Positions 43,590-51,495 of a stretch of DNA of 64,000 nucleotides are shown piece after piece; positions within the stretch are counted from its first letter, which is position 1; each line of letters begins with the position of its first letter. The position numbers were made by a program, and so were the translations under genes. Origin of the DNA: Neoroseomonas marina (GTDB lineage: Bacteria; Pseudomonadota; Alphaproteobacteria; Acetobacterales; Acetobacteraceae); contig NZ_JABBKX010000003.1 of NCBI RefSeq assembly GCF_012927745.1, positions 124,001 to 188,000 of the forward strand, given 5' to 3'. The notes beneath the pieces were generated by a model. The model did no database searches. It saw only the letters and a program-made list of their open reading frames with translations, and was not told the origin of the DNA.

Positions 43590-44117
43590 GTGACAAGCTT
43601 CCTCCGCCGCCATGCCAGCCTGCTGGTGATCGGCGCCATCGCCTCGCTGGGGGCCGCCGCGCTGTGGCAGCGCGACGGCGGGCCGGCAGTGGGTCGGGCG
43701 CTGTACCACGCCTGGGAACTCTTCCTGTTCATCGCGCCGTCGTTGCTGGCCGGGATGCTGCTGGCCGCGGCGCTGCGGCAATTGATGTCGCCGGGCGCGC
43801 TGGCGCGCTGGATGGGGGCCGAGAGCGGCTGGTTCGGCCTGGCCGTCGCGACGCTCGCGGGGATGCTGACGCCGGGCGGGCCGATGGCGGCCTTTCCGCT
43901 GGTGCTGGTGCTGGCCGGCGCGGGCGCCGATCGCGGGGCGCTGGTGGCCTACATCACCTCCTGGACGTTGAACGGCTTCCAGCGCGTGCTGGTCTACGAG
44001 GCACCACTGCTCGGGCCCGGCTTCGCCATCCTGCGGGTGGTCATCACCCTGCCGATGCCGCTGCTGGCGGGGTGGATCGCACGCCGCCTGCCGATCGCCT
44101 GGGAGCCGCCGAAGTGA
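43590..44117 (+). CDS. Permease half-protein A (COG0701-like)
   Basis: A 175-residue membrane protein with four or five hydrophobic helices. The central loop GMLTPGGPMAAFPLVLVLAGAGA with a following SWTLNGFQR resembles one repeat of the two-repeat COG0701 (ArsP/YraQ-type) permeases. It starts at a GTG at 43590 and overlaps the next gene as GTGA. The next gene has the same motif, so the two probably form one transporter from split halves. The substrate is unknown. Confidence 0.65.
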   Translation: MTSFLRRHASLLVIGAIASLGAAALWQRDGGPAVGRALYHAWELFLFIAPSLLAGMLLAAALRQLMSPGALARWMGAESGWFGLAVATLAGMLTPGGPMAAFPLVLVLAGAGADRGALVAYITSWTLNGFQRVLVYEAPLLGPGFAILRVVITLPMPLLAGWIARRLPIAWEPPK

Positions 44118-44629
44118 CGCCGGGGCAGATCTTCCTGTGGGTACTCGCCGTCGTCGCGCTGGGCTTCTGCCTGCGGCGCGGGCCGGGGACCGTCCACAAG
44201 GCGGGGATCGAGACGGGCAGGAACCTGATCAAGATCCTGCCCATGTTCGCTGTCGCGTTGCCGATGGCGGCGTTCCTGGCGGAACTGATCCCCGCCGATG
44301 CGGCGGTCGCCTGGATCGGGCCGGATTCGGGTTTCGCGGGCGTGTTGCTGGGCTCGGTCGCGGGCGGGCTGATGCCGGGCGGACCCTTCGTCACATTTCC
44401 GCTGGTGCTGGCCTTCGCCAAGGCCGGAGCGGGCGTGCCGCAGATGGTCGCGCTGGTCAGCGGATGGTGCGTGTTCGCGGTGCATCGGATCATCACCTGG
44501 GAATATCCGGTGCTCGGCTGGCGTTTCGTGGCGTTGCGGCTGGTCTCGAGCATGCTGCTGCCGGTTGCGGCGGGCCTGATCGCCGAACTGGTCGTCGAGG
44601 TCGTGCCGATCGCGCTGGTGTCGCGATAG
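44114..44629 (+). CDS. Permease half-protein B (COG0701-like)
   Basis: A 171-residue membrane protein with about five hydrophobic helices. The motif GGLMPGGPFVTFPLVLAFAKAGAG followed by SGWCVFAVHRIITWE parallels the half-protein upstream (TPGGPMAAFPL), which suggests ancient duplication. The GTG start overlaps the upstream stop (GTGA). Typical members of this superfamily fuse both halves in one chain; here they are separate. No metal-resistance gene is near. Confidence 0.65.
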   Translation: MTPGQIFLWVLAVVALGFCLRRGPGTVHKAGIETGRNLIKILPMFAVALPMAAFLAELIPADAAVAWIGPDSGFAGVLLGSVAGGLMPGGPFVTFPLVLAFAKAGAGVPQMVALVSGWCVFAVHRIITWEYPVLGWRFVALRLVSSMLLPVAAGLIAELVVEVVPIALVSR

Positions 44630-44698
44630 GCCGGGCCCGGACCGTTCCGCGGGTTGGCACTAGCCGCCACTGCCCCGCATCGGGCATGACGCCCCTCG

Positions 44699-45478
44699 AT
44701 GGATCACCCTGTTCCCGACCCGGACTGGACTGCCCTGCTGGCCGCGCGCGACGGCGGCGCCGCGCCGGGGGGCGCATTGGCGCCACTCTTCGCGCCGATC
44801 CTCGCGGCGCCCGCCACGGCGGATGGCTGCCGCGTCGTCGGGCGCCTGGCGCAGACGCTGGACGGGCGCATCGCGACCGCCACCGGATCGAGCCAATGGA
44901 TCGGCGGACACGGCGACATCCTGCACACCCACCGGCTGCGCGCGCTGTGCCACGCCGTCGTGGTTGGCGCCGGCACGGTACGGCATGACGATCCGCGCCT
45001 GACGACGCGGGAAGTGCCCGGGCCCGACCCGGTGCGCATCGTGATCGACACCGAGCGGCGTCTGTCCACGGATTACCGTGTGTTCCGCGAGGGGCCGCCG
45101 ACGCTGCTCGCCTGCGCGGAGGATGCCGCGGGCAGCGACCGGCACGGCACCGCCGAGGTCCTGCGCCTGCCGCGCGACCCGGCGGGCGGCATCGCGCCGG
45201 CAGCGCTGCTCTGCTCGCTGGCCGCCCGCGGCCTCACGCGGATCTTCGTCGAGGGCGGCGGGCTGACCGTCTCCCGCTTCCTCGCGGCGGGATGCCTCGA
45301 CCGGCTGCACGTCACGGTCGCGCCGGTACTGCTGGGCTCCGGCATCCCGGCCTTCACCCTGCCCGAGGTCGCGCGCATCGCGGACGGCTTGCGCTTCACC
45401 TGGCGGGTACACGAGATTCCGCCGGATATCCTGCTCGACATCCCGCTCGACCGCGTGCGTCCGGGATGCGCGGCATGA
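44699..45478 (+). CDS. RibD C-terminal-type (dihydrofolate-reductase-fold) reductase
   Basis: A 259-residue protein with the RibD_C domain: VVGRLAQTLDGRIATATGSSQWI (substrate/NADPH region), HRLRALCHAVVVGAGTVRHDDPRLTTR, the FVEGGGLTVSRFL motif and a C-terminal VTVAPVLLGSG. RibD reduces the ribosyl side chain of a pyrimidine in riboflavin synthesis, but there is no deaminase domain here and no other rib gene, so it may act on another pyrimidine or pteridine. It begins the plus-strand series of dehydrogenase, PTPS-like, GT4 and methyltransferase genes and is coupled to the dehydrogenase by ATGA. Confidence 0.82.
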   Translation: MDHPVPDPDWTALLAARDGGAAPGGALAPLFAPILAAPATADGCRVVGRLAQTLDGRIATATGSSQWIGGHGDILHTHRLRALCHAVVVGAGTVRHDDPRLTTREVPGPDPVRIVIDTERRLSTDYRVFREGPPTLLACAEDAAGSDRHGTAEVLRLPRDPAGGIAPAALLCSLAARGLTRIFVEGGGLTVSRFLAAGCLDRLHVTVAPVLLGSGIPAFTLPEVARIADGLRFTWRVHEIPPDILLDIPLDRVRPGCAA

Positions 45479-46455
45479 GCGAGGCACGTGCGCTCTGGAC
45501 CGTCGCCCCGGGGCGCTGCGAGATCCGCACAGACGGGCTGCCGCCGCGCGCCGCGGACCAGGCGCTGGTCCGCACGCTCGCGACCGGCATTTCGCGGGGC
45601 ACGGAACGCCTGGTCCTCGCGGGACGCGTGCCGGAGAACCAGCGCGCGGCGATGCGCTGCCCGCTCCAGGCGGGCGATTTCCCCTTCCCGGTGAAATACG
45701 GCTACGCGGCGGTCGGCGTGGTGGAGGATGGGCCGCAGGCCTTGGTCGGCCGGCGCGTCTTCGTCCTGCATCCGCACCAGGACCGCTTCCTGGCTCCCGC
45801 GGCCATGTGCATCCCAGTGCCGGATGACGTGCCGGACACGCGCGCGGTCCTCGCCGCCAACATGGAGACCGCGGTCAACGTCACCTGGGATGCGCGGCCC
45901 CTCGCGGGGGAGCGCGCCCTCGTCATCGGCGCCGGGGTGGTCGGGCTGCTGGTCGCCGCGCTGCTCGCCCGCATGCCGGGGATGGAGGTCGTGGTCTGCG
46001 ACGTCGATCCGCGCCGCCGCGTCATCGCCGAGGCACTCGGCGCCCGCTTCGCCCAGCCGGAGGACGCACCCGGCGAGAGCGACCTGATCGTCCATGCCAG
46101 CGCGGACCCTGCCGGGCTGCGCCGCGCCCTCGACCTCGCCGGCTTCGAGGGACGCATCGTCGAGGCATCCTGGTTCGGCACCCGCGAGGCGACGCTGCCG
46201 CTCGGCGAGACCTTCCACGCGAAGCGGCTGCAGATCGTCTCGACCCAGGTCGGCGCTGTCGCGCCCGCCATGCGCGGGCGGCGGACGCATGGCGAACGGA
46301 TGGCGCTCGCCCTGTCCCTGCTGGCCGATGCGCGGCTCGATGCCCTGGTCGGGCCGGCGACGCGCTTCGACGATCTGCCCGAGGCCATGCCGCGGCTGCT
46401 GAACCCGCCGCCGGGCGAGATCCCGCCCCTCTGCCCCCTCGTCACCTACGGCTGA
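45475..46455 (+). CDS. Zinc-type medium-chain dehydrogenase-like protein
   Basis: A 326-residue MDR-superfamily protein. The NAD(P)-binding motif is VIGAGVVGLLVAALLARMPG (about residues 147-166). Before it lie the catalytic-domain segments SRGTERLVLAGRVP and VKYGYAAVGVVEDGP. The usual catalytic Cys-His zinc ligands of alcohol dehydrogenase are not obvious (TGISRGTE replaces the CHTD-type site), so it may not be zinc dependent. It overlaps the reductase gene by four bases (ATGA). The reaction is unknown; a role in the same pathway as its neighbours is inferred. Confidence 0.78.
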   Translation: MSEARALWTVAPGRCEIRTDGLPPRAADQALVRTLATGISRGTERLVLAGRVPENQRAAMRCPLQAGDFPFPVKYGYAAVGVVEDGPQALVGRRVFVLHPHQDRFLAPAAMCIPVPDDVPDTRAVLAANMETAVNVTWDARPLAGERALVIGAGVVGLLVAALLARMPGMEVVVCDVDPRRRVIAEALGARFAQPEDAPGESDLIVHASADPAGLRRALDLAGFEGRIVEASWFGTREATLPLGETFHAKRLQIVSTQVGAVAPAMRGRRTHGERMALALSLLADARLDALVGPATRFDDLPEAMPRLLNPPPGEIPPLCPLVTYG

Positions 46456-46573
46456 GGCTTGCGGGTGGGTTGCGCCCGTCCCACCTCCCCTGATGGCGGT
46501 GCCCATCCGGCTGCCCGCCCGGCAGCGCCGCCATCCCCGTGCCCTTCGGCGCGGTTGCGGGCAGGAGGGCGTC

Positions 46574-46717
46574 ATGGCTGCAACCCATCGCGGGCCCGCA
46601 GGCCCGATCACGACAGCCGTCCGGCAGGGCGTGACGCTGGGCGTCATGCGCTGGGTCCTGGCCGCCTCGCTTCTGGCGGCGGTCATCGGTCTGGTGGTGG
46701 CGCGGCTGCTGGCCTAA
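46574..46717 (+). CDS. Tiny single-pass membrane protein (47 aa)
   Basis: A 47-residue frame starting MAATHRGPAGPITTAVRQGV, with one hydrophobic helix at the C-terminus (MRWVLAASLLAAVIGLVVAR). A very good ribosome binding site, GCAGGAGGGC, lies six bases before ATG 46574, which supports translation. It sits in the 320-base gap between the dehydrogenase and the PTPS-like gene. No family recognised; the rest of the gap shows no other feature. Confidence 0.5.
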   Translation: MAATHRGPAGPITTAVRQGVTLGVMRWVLAASLLAAVIGLVVARLLA

Positions 46718-46778
46718 CCACGGCTAAGCTCGGCGCCCCGCGGATGACGGGCGCGCATGCCGCCGCTACAAGGACGGC

Positions 46779-47183
46779 ATGTTCAGCCTGACCGTCGTCG
46801 ACCACGTCATGATCGCCCATTCCTTCCGCGGGGAGGAATTCGGGCCGGCGCAACGCCTGCACGGCGCCACCTTCGTGGTGGAAGCCGAATTCCGCGCGCC
46901 GAAACTCGACCACCTGAACCTGCTCGTGGACATCGCCGCGGCGAAGGTGGAACTGCGGAAGATCCTCGACGGCTTCGATTACCGGAACCTCGATGCGGAA
47001 CCGCAGTTCGCAGGGCAGAACACCACCACCGAATTCCTCTGCGCCCATGTCCACAAGCTGCTGTCGGCCGCGCTGGCCGAAGGGCGGCTCGGCGAGGGCG
47101 GGCGCGCGGTGACGGGGCTGAAGGTGCTGCTGCGCGAAAGCCATGTCGCCTGGGCGGCCTATGAGGGAGCGCCCGCCGCTTGA
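46779..47183 (+). CDS. Divergent 6-pyruvoyl-tetrahydropterin synthase/QueD homologue
   Basis: A 134-residue T-fold protein. Retained PTPS/QueD features are His14 (MIAHSF), His28 in RLHGA, Asp51, the NTTTEFLC segment (81-88) and the substrate-anchoring Glu120 (LLRESH). Lost features are striking: the third zinc ligand in HGH is Ala30, the catalytic Cys before RLHG is Ala24, and the LDHxxLN His is Tyr68 (FDYRNLD). It probably cannot do the canonical reaction. I recall similar PAQRLHGAT-type proteins in other alphaproteobacteria, so this looks like a subfamily rather than a decayed gene. It is coupled to the GT4 gene (TTGA). Confidence 0.78.
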   Translation: MFSLTVVDHVMIAHSFRGEEFGPAQRLHGATFVVEAEFRAPKLDHLNLLVDIAAAKVELRKILDGFDYRNLDAEPQFAGQNTTTEFLCAHVHKLLSAALAEGRLGEGGRAVTGLKVLLRESHVAWAAYEGAPAA

Positions 47184-48226
47184 GCGTCCATCTCCTCGTC
47201 CCCGGCCCCTTCGACGCCATCTCGGGCGGCTACATCTACGACCGGCGCATGGTCGAAGGGCTTCGCGCCCTCGGCGAGACGGTCGAGGTCGTGGAACTGC
47301 CCGGCCACCACCCCGCGCCGGACGAAGCGGCGACCGAGGGCGCGCGCGCCGCGCTGCACGCCCTGCCGCCCGATGCGCGGGTGGTCATCGACGGGCTCGG
47401 CCTGCCGGCCTTCCTGCCGCTGGCGCAGGAACTCGCCGCCCGGCGCGTCACCGCGCTGATCCATCACCCGACGGCGCTCGAACACGGCACGGCGGAATCT
47501 ACCCGCACCGTGCTGAAGGCGAAGGAACGCGCGCTGTTTGCCGCCTGCGCCCGGATCGTCTGCACCTCGCCGCTCACGGCGCGGCGGCTGCCGGAGGAAT
47601 TCGGCGCCGATCCGGCGCAGATCGGCGTGGTCGAGCCCGGCACCGATCCGGCGTCGCGCGCCAAGGGTTCGGGCGGACCGGGCTGCGCCATCCTCTCAGT
47701 CGGCACGCTGGTGCCGCGCAAGGGGCATGACGTGCTGCTCAAGGCGCTGGCGCGCCTCACCGACCTCGAATGGACGCTGACCATCGCGGGGGACGAGCGG
47801 CGCGATGCGACGCACGCCCAGGGACTGCGCGCCCTCGCCGAGGAACTCGGGATCGCCTCCCGCGTCACCTTCGCGGGCGAGGTCACGGGCGAGGAGCTCG
47901 AAGCGCTCTACGCGGGGGCCGACCTGTTTGCGCTCGCGACGCGCTGGGAGGGCTACGGCATGGCCGCGGCGGAGGCGATGGCCCGCGGCCTGCCGCTCGC
48001 CATTACCGCCGGCGGCGCGATCGCCGAGGTGGTGGCCGAGGGATCGGCCATCGTCTCCCCGGTCGATGACGTGATGTCGCTGTCCAAGGGCATGCGGCGG
48101 CCGATCTTCGACGCGGACCTCCGCGCCGAGATGGCCGAGGCGTCCTGGCAGGGCGGGCAGCGCCTGCCGCGCTGGACCGATCGCGCCGAGGCGTTCCGCG
48201 CCGAGCTCGCCAAGGCGGTCGCCTGA
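47180..48226 (+). CDS. GT4 family glycosyltransferase
   Basis: A 348-residue GT-B-fold glycosyltransferase. It starts MSVHLLVPGPFDAISGGYIYDRR and its C-terminal half has VGTLVPRKGHDVLLKALA and the donor-binding GYGMAAAEAMARGLPLAITAGGAIAEVV with an E-x7-E spacing (Glu-Ala-Met then later Glu). Retaining GT4 enzymes use nucleotide sugars. The start is TTG overlapping the PTPS-like stop, and the stop overlaps the methyltransferase start, so all three are coupled. In cyanobacteria, pterin glucosyltransferases are GT4 enzymes, which makes a pteridine acceptor conceivable. Confidence 0.85.
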   Translation: MSVHLLVPGPFDAISGGYIYDRRMVEGLRALGETVEVVELPGHHPAPDEAATEGARAALHALPPDARVVIDGLGLPAFLPLAQELAARRVTALIHHPTALEHGTAESTRTVLKAKERALFAACARIVCTSPLTARRLPEEFGADPAQIGVVEPGTDPASRAKGSGGPGCAILSVGTLVPRKGHDVLLKALARLTDLEWTLTIAGDERRDATHAQGLRALAEELGIASRVTFAGEVTGEELEALYAGADLFALATRWEGYGMAAAEAMARGLPLAITAGGAIAEVVAEGSAIVSPVDDVMSLSKGMRRPIFDADLRAEMAEASWQGGQRLPRWTDRAEAFRAELAKAVA

Positions 48227-49101
48227 TGACGGAGGCCTTCGACGGCGACTGGCTGGACCTGCGCGAGCCCTATGACGCGGCCTCGCGCGATTTCGGCCTG
48301 GCGGTGCGGCTGGCGGCGGCGCTGCCGGCGCGGCCGCGCATCATGGACCTCGGCGCCGGGACCGGCAGCCTGTTGCGCTGGCTCGGCCATTTCATTGGGC
48401 GCGCCCAGGCCTGGACGCTGGTCGATGCCGACCCCGAGCTCGCGGATCGGGCCTTCGAGACCATCGCCGACCGCGCCGAGGCCGTGGGCTGGACGGCGAC
48501 CTGGCCGGGGAAAAAGACCCTGCTGGTCCATTCGCCGGAAGGTGCGTGGCGGATCGAGGGGCTGATTGCGGACCTCGCGGAAGCCCCGGACAACCTGCCG
48601 CTCGACAAGGTGGATGCGGTGGTGTGCTCGGCGCTGTGCGACCTGGTCTCGCGCGGCTGGGTCGAGCGCATCGCCGCCGCCTGCGCCGCCCGCCGCCTGC
48701 CCTTCTATGCCGCGCTGAACGTGACCGGGAACGAGCGCTTCGCGCCGCCGCGCCGCGGCGATGCCGTGGTGATGCGCGGCTTCCGGCGCGACCAGCGGCG
48801 CGACAAGGGCTTCGGCGGCATCGCCCTCGGCGCTGCGGCGCCGGACGCGATCGCCGAGGCCTTCGCCGCGCAGGGCTACACGGTGCATCGCGCGCCGTCC
48901 GACTGGGTGATCGACCGCCGCGCCGGCGCGATCACCGAAGCGATCGCGGTCGGTCACGCCACCGCAGCGCTCGCCTGGGAACGGCGATCGGGCGCGGCGA
49001 TCGAGGACTGGCTCGCGGCGCGCCGCTCACAGGCGGTGAACAGGGCTCTCTCGATCCGCATCGGCCACCAGGACATCCTCGCCCTTCCCCCCGAACGGTA
49101 A
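48226..49101 (+). CDS. Class I SAM-dependent methyltransferase
   Basis: A 291-residue methyltransferase. Motif I is RIMDLGAGTGSLLRWLG (about residues 38-54), motif II acidic residue is in TLVDADPELADRAFE, and VDAVVCSALCDLVSRGWVERI follows as motif IV-like. The substrate is unknown. It is the last gene of the reductase-to-methyltransferase series and overlaps the glycosyltransferase stop by one base. The cupin gene starts ten bases later and may or may not share the transcript. Confidence 0.85.
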   Translation: MTEAFDGDWLDLREPYDAASRDFGLAVRLAAALPARPRIMDLGAGTGSLLRWLGHFIGRAQAWTLVDADPELADRAFETIADRAEAVGWTATWPGKKTLLVHSPEGAWRIEGLIADLAEAPDNLPLDKVDAVVCSALCDLVSRGWVERIAAACAARRLPFYAALNVTGNERFAPPRRGDAVVMRGFRRDQRRDKGFGGIALGAAAPDAIAEAFAAQGYTVHRAPSDWVIDRRAGAITEAIAVGHATAALAWERRSGAAIEDWLAARRSQAVNRALSIRIGHQDILALPPER

Positions 49102-49111
49102 GGAGACCGCC

Positions 49112-49597
49112 ATGTCCGACGCCAAGCCCCCGATCGCCGTCGTCGCCGCCGAGGTGCCGCCGCGCGCGAAGCTCTCGGGCTATCCGAAGGACCTGGTCGA
49201 GAAGATCGGCAACCGCCAGAAGACCGTCCTCGGCGACCTGTTCGGGCTGAAGAATTTCGGCGTGAACATCACGCGCCTGCCGGCCGGATCGGCCTCCGCA
49301 TTGCGCCACGCGCACGAGAAGCAGGACGAGTTCGTCTACATCCTCGAAGGCGAATGCATCCTGGTGACGAATGCCGGCGAGACGCCGATGAAGGCCGGCA
49401 TGTGCGCCGGCTTCCGCGCCGGCACGGGCGACGCCCATCACCTGGTCAATCGCGGCGGCGCGGATTGCGTCTACCTCGAGATCGGCGACCGCACGCTGTT
49501 CGAGAGCGTCGACTACCCCGATGACGACCTGATGGTTCGCCCCGGACCGGACGGGAAGTCGGTCTATTTCCGCAAGGACGGAACGCGCGTCTTCTGA
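49112..49597 (+). CDS. Cupin-domain protein, operon with otnK/otnC
   Basis: A 161-residue cupin. Motif 1 is RHAHEKQDEFVYILEGECIL (His-x-His, Glu) and motif 2 GFRAGTGDAHHLVNRG with the distal His; a metal site is intact. It may be a sugar or sugar-acid isomerase. It is 13 bases upstream of otnK with GAAGGAGGG between, so probably in one operon. An RGNRQKT-type N-terminal extension is typical of uncharacterised cupins. Confidence 0.8.
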   Translation: MSDAKPPIAVVAAEVPPRAKLSGYPKDLVEKIGNRQKTVLGDLFGLKNFGVNITRLPAGSASALRHAHEKQDEFVYILEGECILVTNAGETPMKAGMCAGFRAGTGDAHHLVNRGGADCVYLEIGDRTLFESVDYPDDDLMVRPGPDGKSVYFRKDGTRVF

Positions 49598-49610
49598 AGG
49601 AGGGCCACGA

Positions 49611-50870
49611 ATGCCCCTGCTGCTTGGCTGCATCGCCGACGATTTCACCGGCGCCACGGATCTCGCGAACACGTTGGTCAAGGCGGGCATGTCCGCCGTC
49701 CAGGTGATCGGCGTGCCGACGGGGCCGCTGCCCGAGGCCGATGCGGTGATCATCGCGCTCAAGATCCGTACCGCGCCGGTCACCGAGGCGGTCGGTCAGT
49801 CCCTCGCGGCCTGCGATGCGCTGACCAAGGCCGGGGCGAAGCAGCTCTTCTGGAAGTACTGCTCGACCTTCGACAGCACGGACCAGGGCAATATCGGCCC
49901 GGTGGGCGATGCGCTGCTCAAGCGGCTCGGCTCGGGCTTCGCCATCGCCTGCCCGGCCTTCCCGACCAATGGGCGGACGATCTATCTCGGCCACCTGTTC
50001 GTGGGCGGGGCGCTGCTGAACGAGAGCGGGATGGAGAACCATCCGCTCACGCCCATGACCGACCCAAACCTGGTGCGCGTGATGGCACGGCAGACGGATG
50101 GCAGCGTCGGCCTCGTCTCCTTCCCCGTCGTCGAGCAGGGCGTGGCGGCGATCCGGCGCGCCATGACGGGGATGATGGACCGCGGCACGCGCTGGGCGAT
50201 CGTCGATGCGGTCTCCGACGCGCATCTGATGGCGATCGGCGAGGCCGTCGCGCCGCAGGCGCTGGTGACTGGCGGTTCGGGCGTGGCGATGGGCCTGCCG
50301 GAGAATTTCCGCCGCGCTGGACTGCTGCCGGAACGCAGCGACGCCGGCGCCCTGCCGCCGATGACGGGCGCTGCCGCCGTCGTCGCCGGGTCCTGCTCGC
50401 GCGCAACGCTCGGGCAGATCGGCCTCGCGCGCGACCACGTGCCGGTGCTGGAGCTCGATGCGCTGGCGACGCCCGATGCGAAGGCCATGACGGCGCAGGC
50501 GCTGGCCTGGGTCGACGGCAAGCTCGAGGACGGGCGTCCCGTCGTCATCGCCGCCAGCGCGACGCCGGAGAAGGTCGCCGCCCTGCAGGCGAAACTCGGA
50601 CGCGACGCGGCCGGCGCGCTCGTCGAGGACGCCGTCGCCTCCATCGCCGAGGGCCTGGTCGCGCGCGGCGTCGGTCGCCTGGTGGTGGCGGGCGGTGAGA
50701 CCTCGGGTGCGGTGGTGACGCGCCTGGGCGTCACGTCGCTGCGCATTGGGCCGGAGATCGACCCCGGCGTGCCGTGGACCTTCGCCGAGCCGAAGGGCAT
50801 CCATCTTGCCTTGAAGTCCGGCAATTTCGGCGCGCGCGATTTCTTCCTGAAGGCCTTCGACCATGGATGA
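49611..50870 (+). CDS. otnK: Four-carbon acid sugar kinase family protein (OtnK/DUF1537)
   Basis: A 419-residue kinase. The N-terminal DUF1537 signature is LGCIADDFTGATDLANTL, and the C-terminal ATP-binding domain has VVAGGETSGAVVTRLGV and IGPEIDPGVPW. OtnK enzymes phosphorylate 3-oxo-tetronates during breakdown of threonate or erythronate. It overlaps the aldolase gene by eight bases, and OtnK-OtnC pairs are the known catabolic unit. The related ltnD-type dehydrogenase and OtnI are not seen here unless the upstream cupin has that role. Confidence 0.85.
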   Translation: MPLLLGCIADDFTGATDLANTLVKAGMSAVQVIGVPTGPLPEADAVIIALKIRTAPVTEAVGQSLAACDALTKAGAKQLFWKYCSTFDSTDQGNIGPVGDALLKRLGSGFAIACPAFPTNGRTIYLGHLFVGGALLNESGMENHPLTPMTDPNLVRVMARQTDGSVGLVSFPVVEQGVAAIRRAMTGMMDRGTRWAIVDAVSDAHLMAIGEAVAPQALVTGGSGVAMGLPENFRRAGLLPERSDAGALPPMTGAAAVVAGSCSRATLGQIGLARDHVPVLELDALATPDAKAMTAQALAWVDGKLEDGRPVVIAASATPEKVAALQAKLGRDAAGALVEDAVASIAEGLVARGVGRLVVAGGETSGAVVTRLGVTSLRIGPEIDPGVPWTFAEPKGIHLALKSGNFGARDFFLKAFDHG

Positions 50871-51495
50871 GGCGGCGCTGCGCGAGCAGCTCGCGATGCT
50901 CGGCGCCTCGCTGTTCCAGCGGGGCTATTCGGTGGGCACGGCGGGCAACATCTCGGTGCGGCTGCCGGACGGCTACCTGATGACGCCGACCAATTCCTGC
51001 CTGGGGCGGCTGGATCCCGCGCGGATCAGCAAGCTGGGGCCGGATTGGTCGCATGTCGGTGGCGACAAGCCGTCCAAGGAAGTCTTCATGCACCGCGCGG
51101 TGCTGACGGCGCGGCCGGATGCGGGCGCGGTCGTGCATCTGCATTCCACTTGCGCGACCGCCATCGGCTGCCTCGCGGAACCTGGCGAGACGGCGCCGAT
51201 CCCGCCGCTGACGCCCTATTTCGTCATGCGCGTCGGCCGCACCCTGCCGGTGATCCGCTACTACCGGCCCGGCGATGCGGCGATGGAGGCGGACATCCAC
51301 GCGGCGGCGAAGGACGCGAAGGCCGTGCTGCTCGCGAACCACGGGCCGGTGGTGTCCGGCAAGACGCTCGCCGATGCCGTGGCTGCGGCCGAGGAGCTCG
51401 AGGAATCCGCCCGGCTCGCCCTGCTGCTGCGCGGCGCGCCCGCGCGCACGCTGACGCCGGCGCAGGTGGACGACCTGCTGAACACCTTCGGCTGA
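50863..51495 (+). CDS. otnC: Class II aldolase family, 3-oxo-tetronate 4-phosphate decarboxylase (OtnC)
   Basis: A 210-residue class II aldolase/adducin-type protein. The metal site is visible as VVHLHSTCATAIG, with a further His in LANHGPVVSG; GTAGNISVRLPDGYLMTPTNS is the N-terminal signature. OtnC decarboxylates 3-oxo-tetronate 4-phosphate to dihydroxyacetone phosphate and CO2. It overlaps otnK by eight bases and the next gene by one base. Fuculose-phosphate aldolases share the fold, but the kinase partner supports OtnC. Confidence 0.85.
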   Translation: MDEAALREQLAMLGASLFQRGYSVGTAGNISVRLPDGYLMTPTNSCLGRLDPARISKLGPDWSHVGGDKPSKEVFMHRAVLTARPDAGAVVHLHSTCATAIGCLAEPGETAPIPPLTPYFVMRVGRTLPVIRYYRPGDAAMEADIHAAAKDAKAVLLANHGPVVSGKTLADAVAAAEELEESARLALLLRGAPARTLTPAQVDDLLNTFG

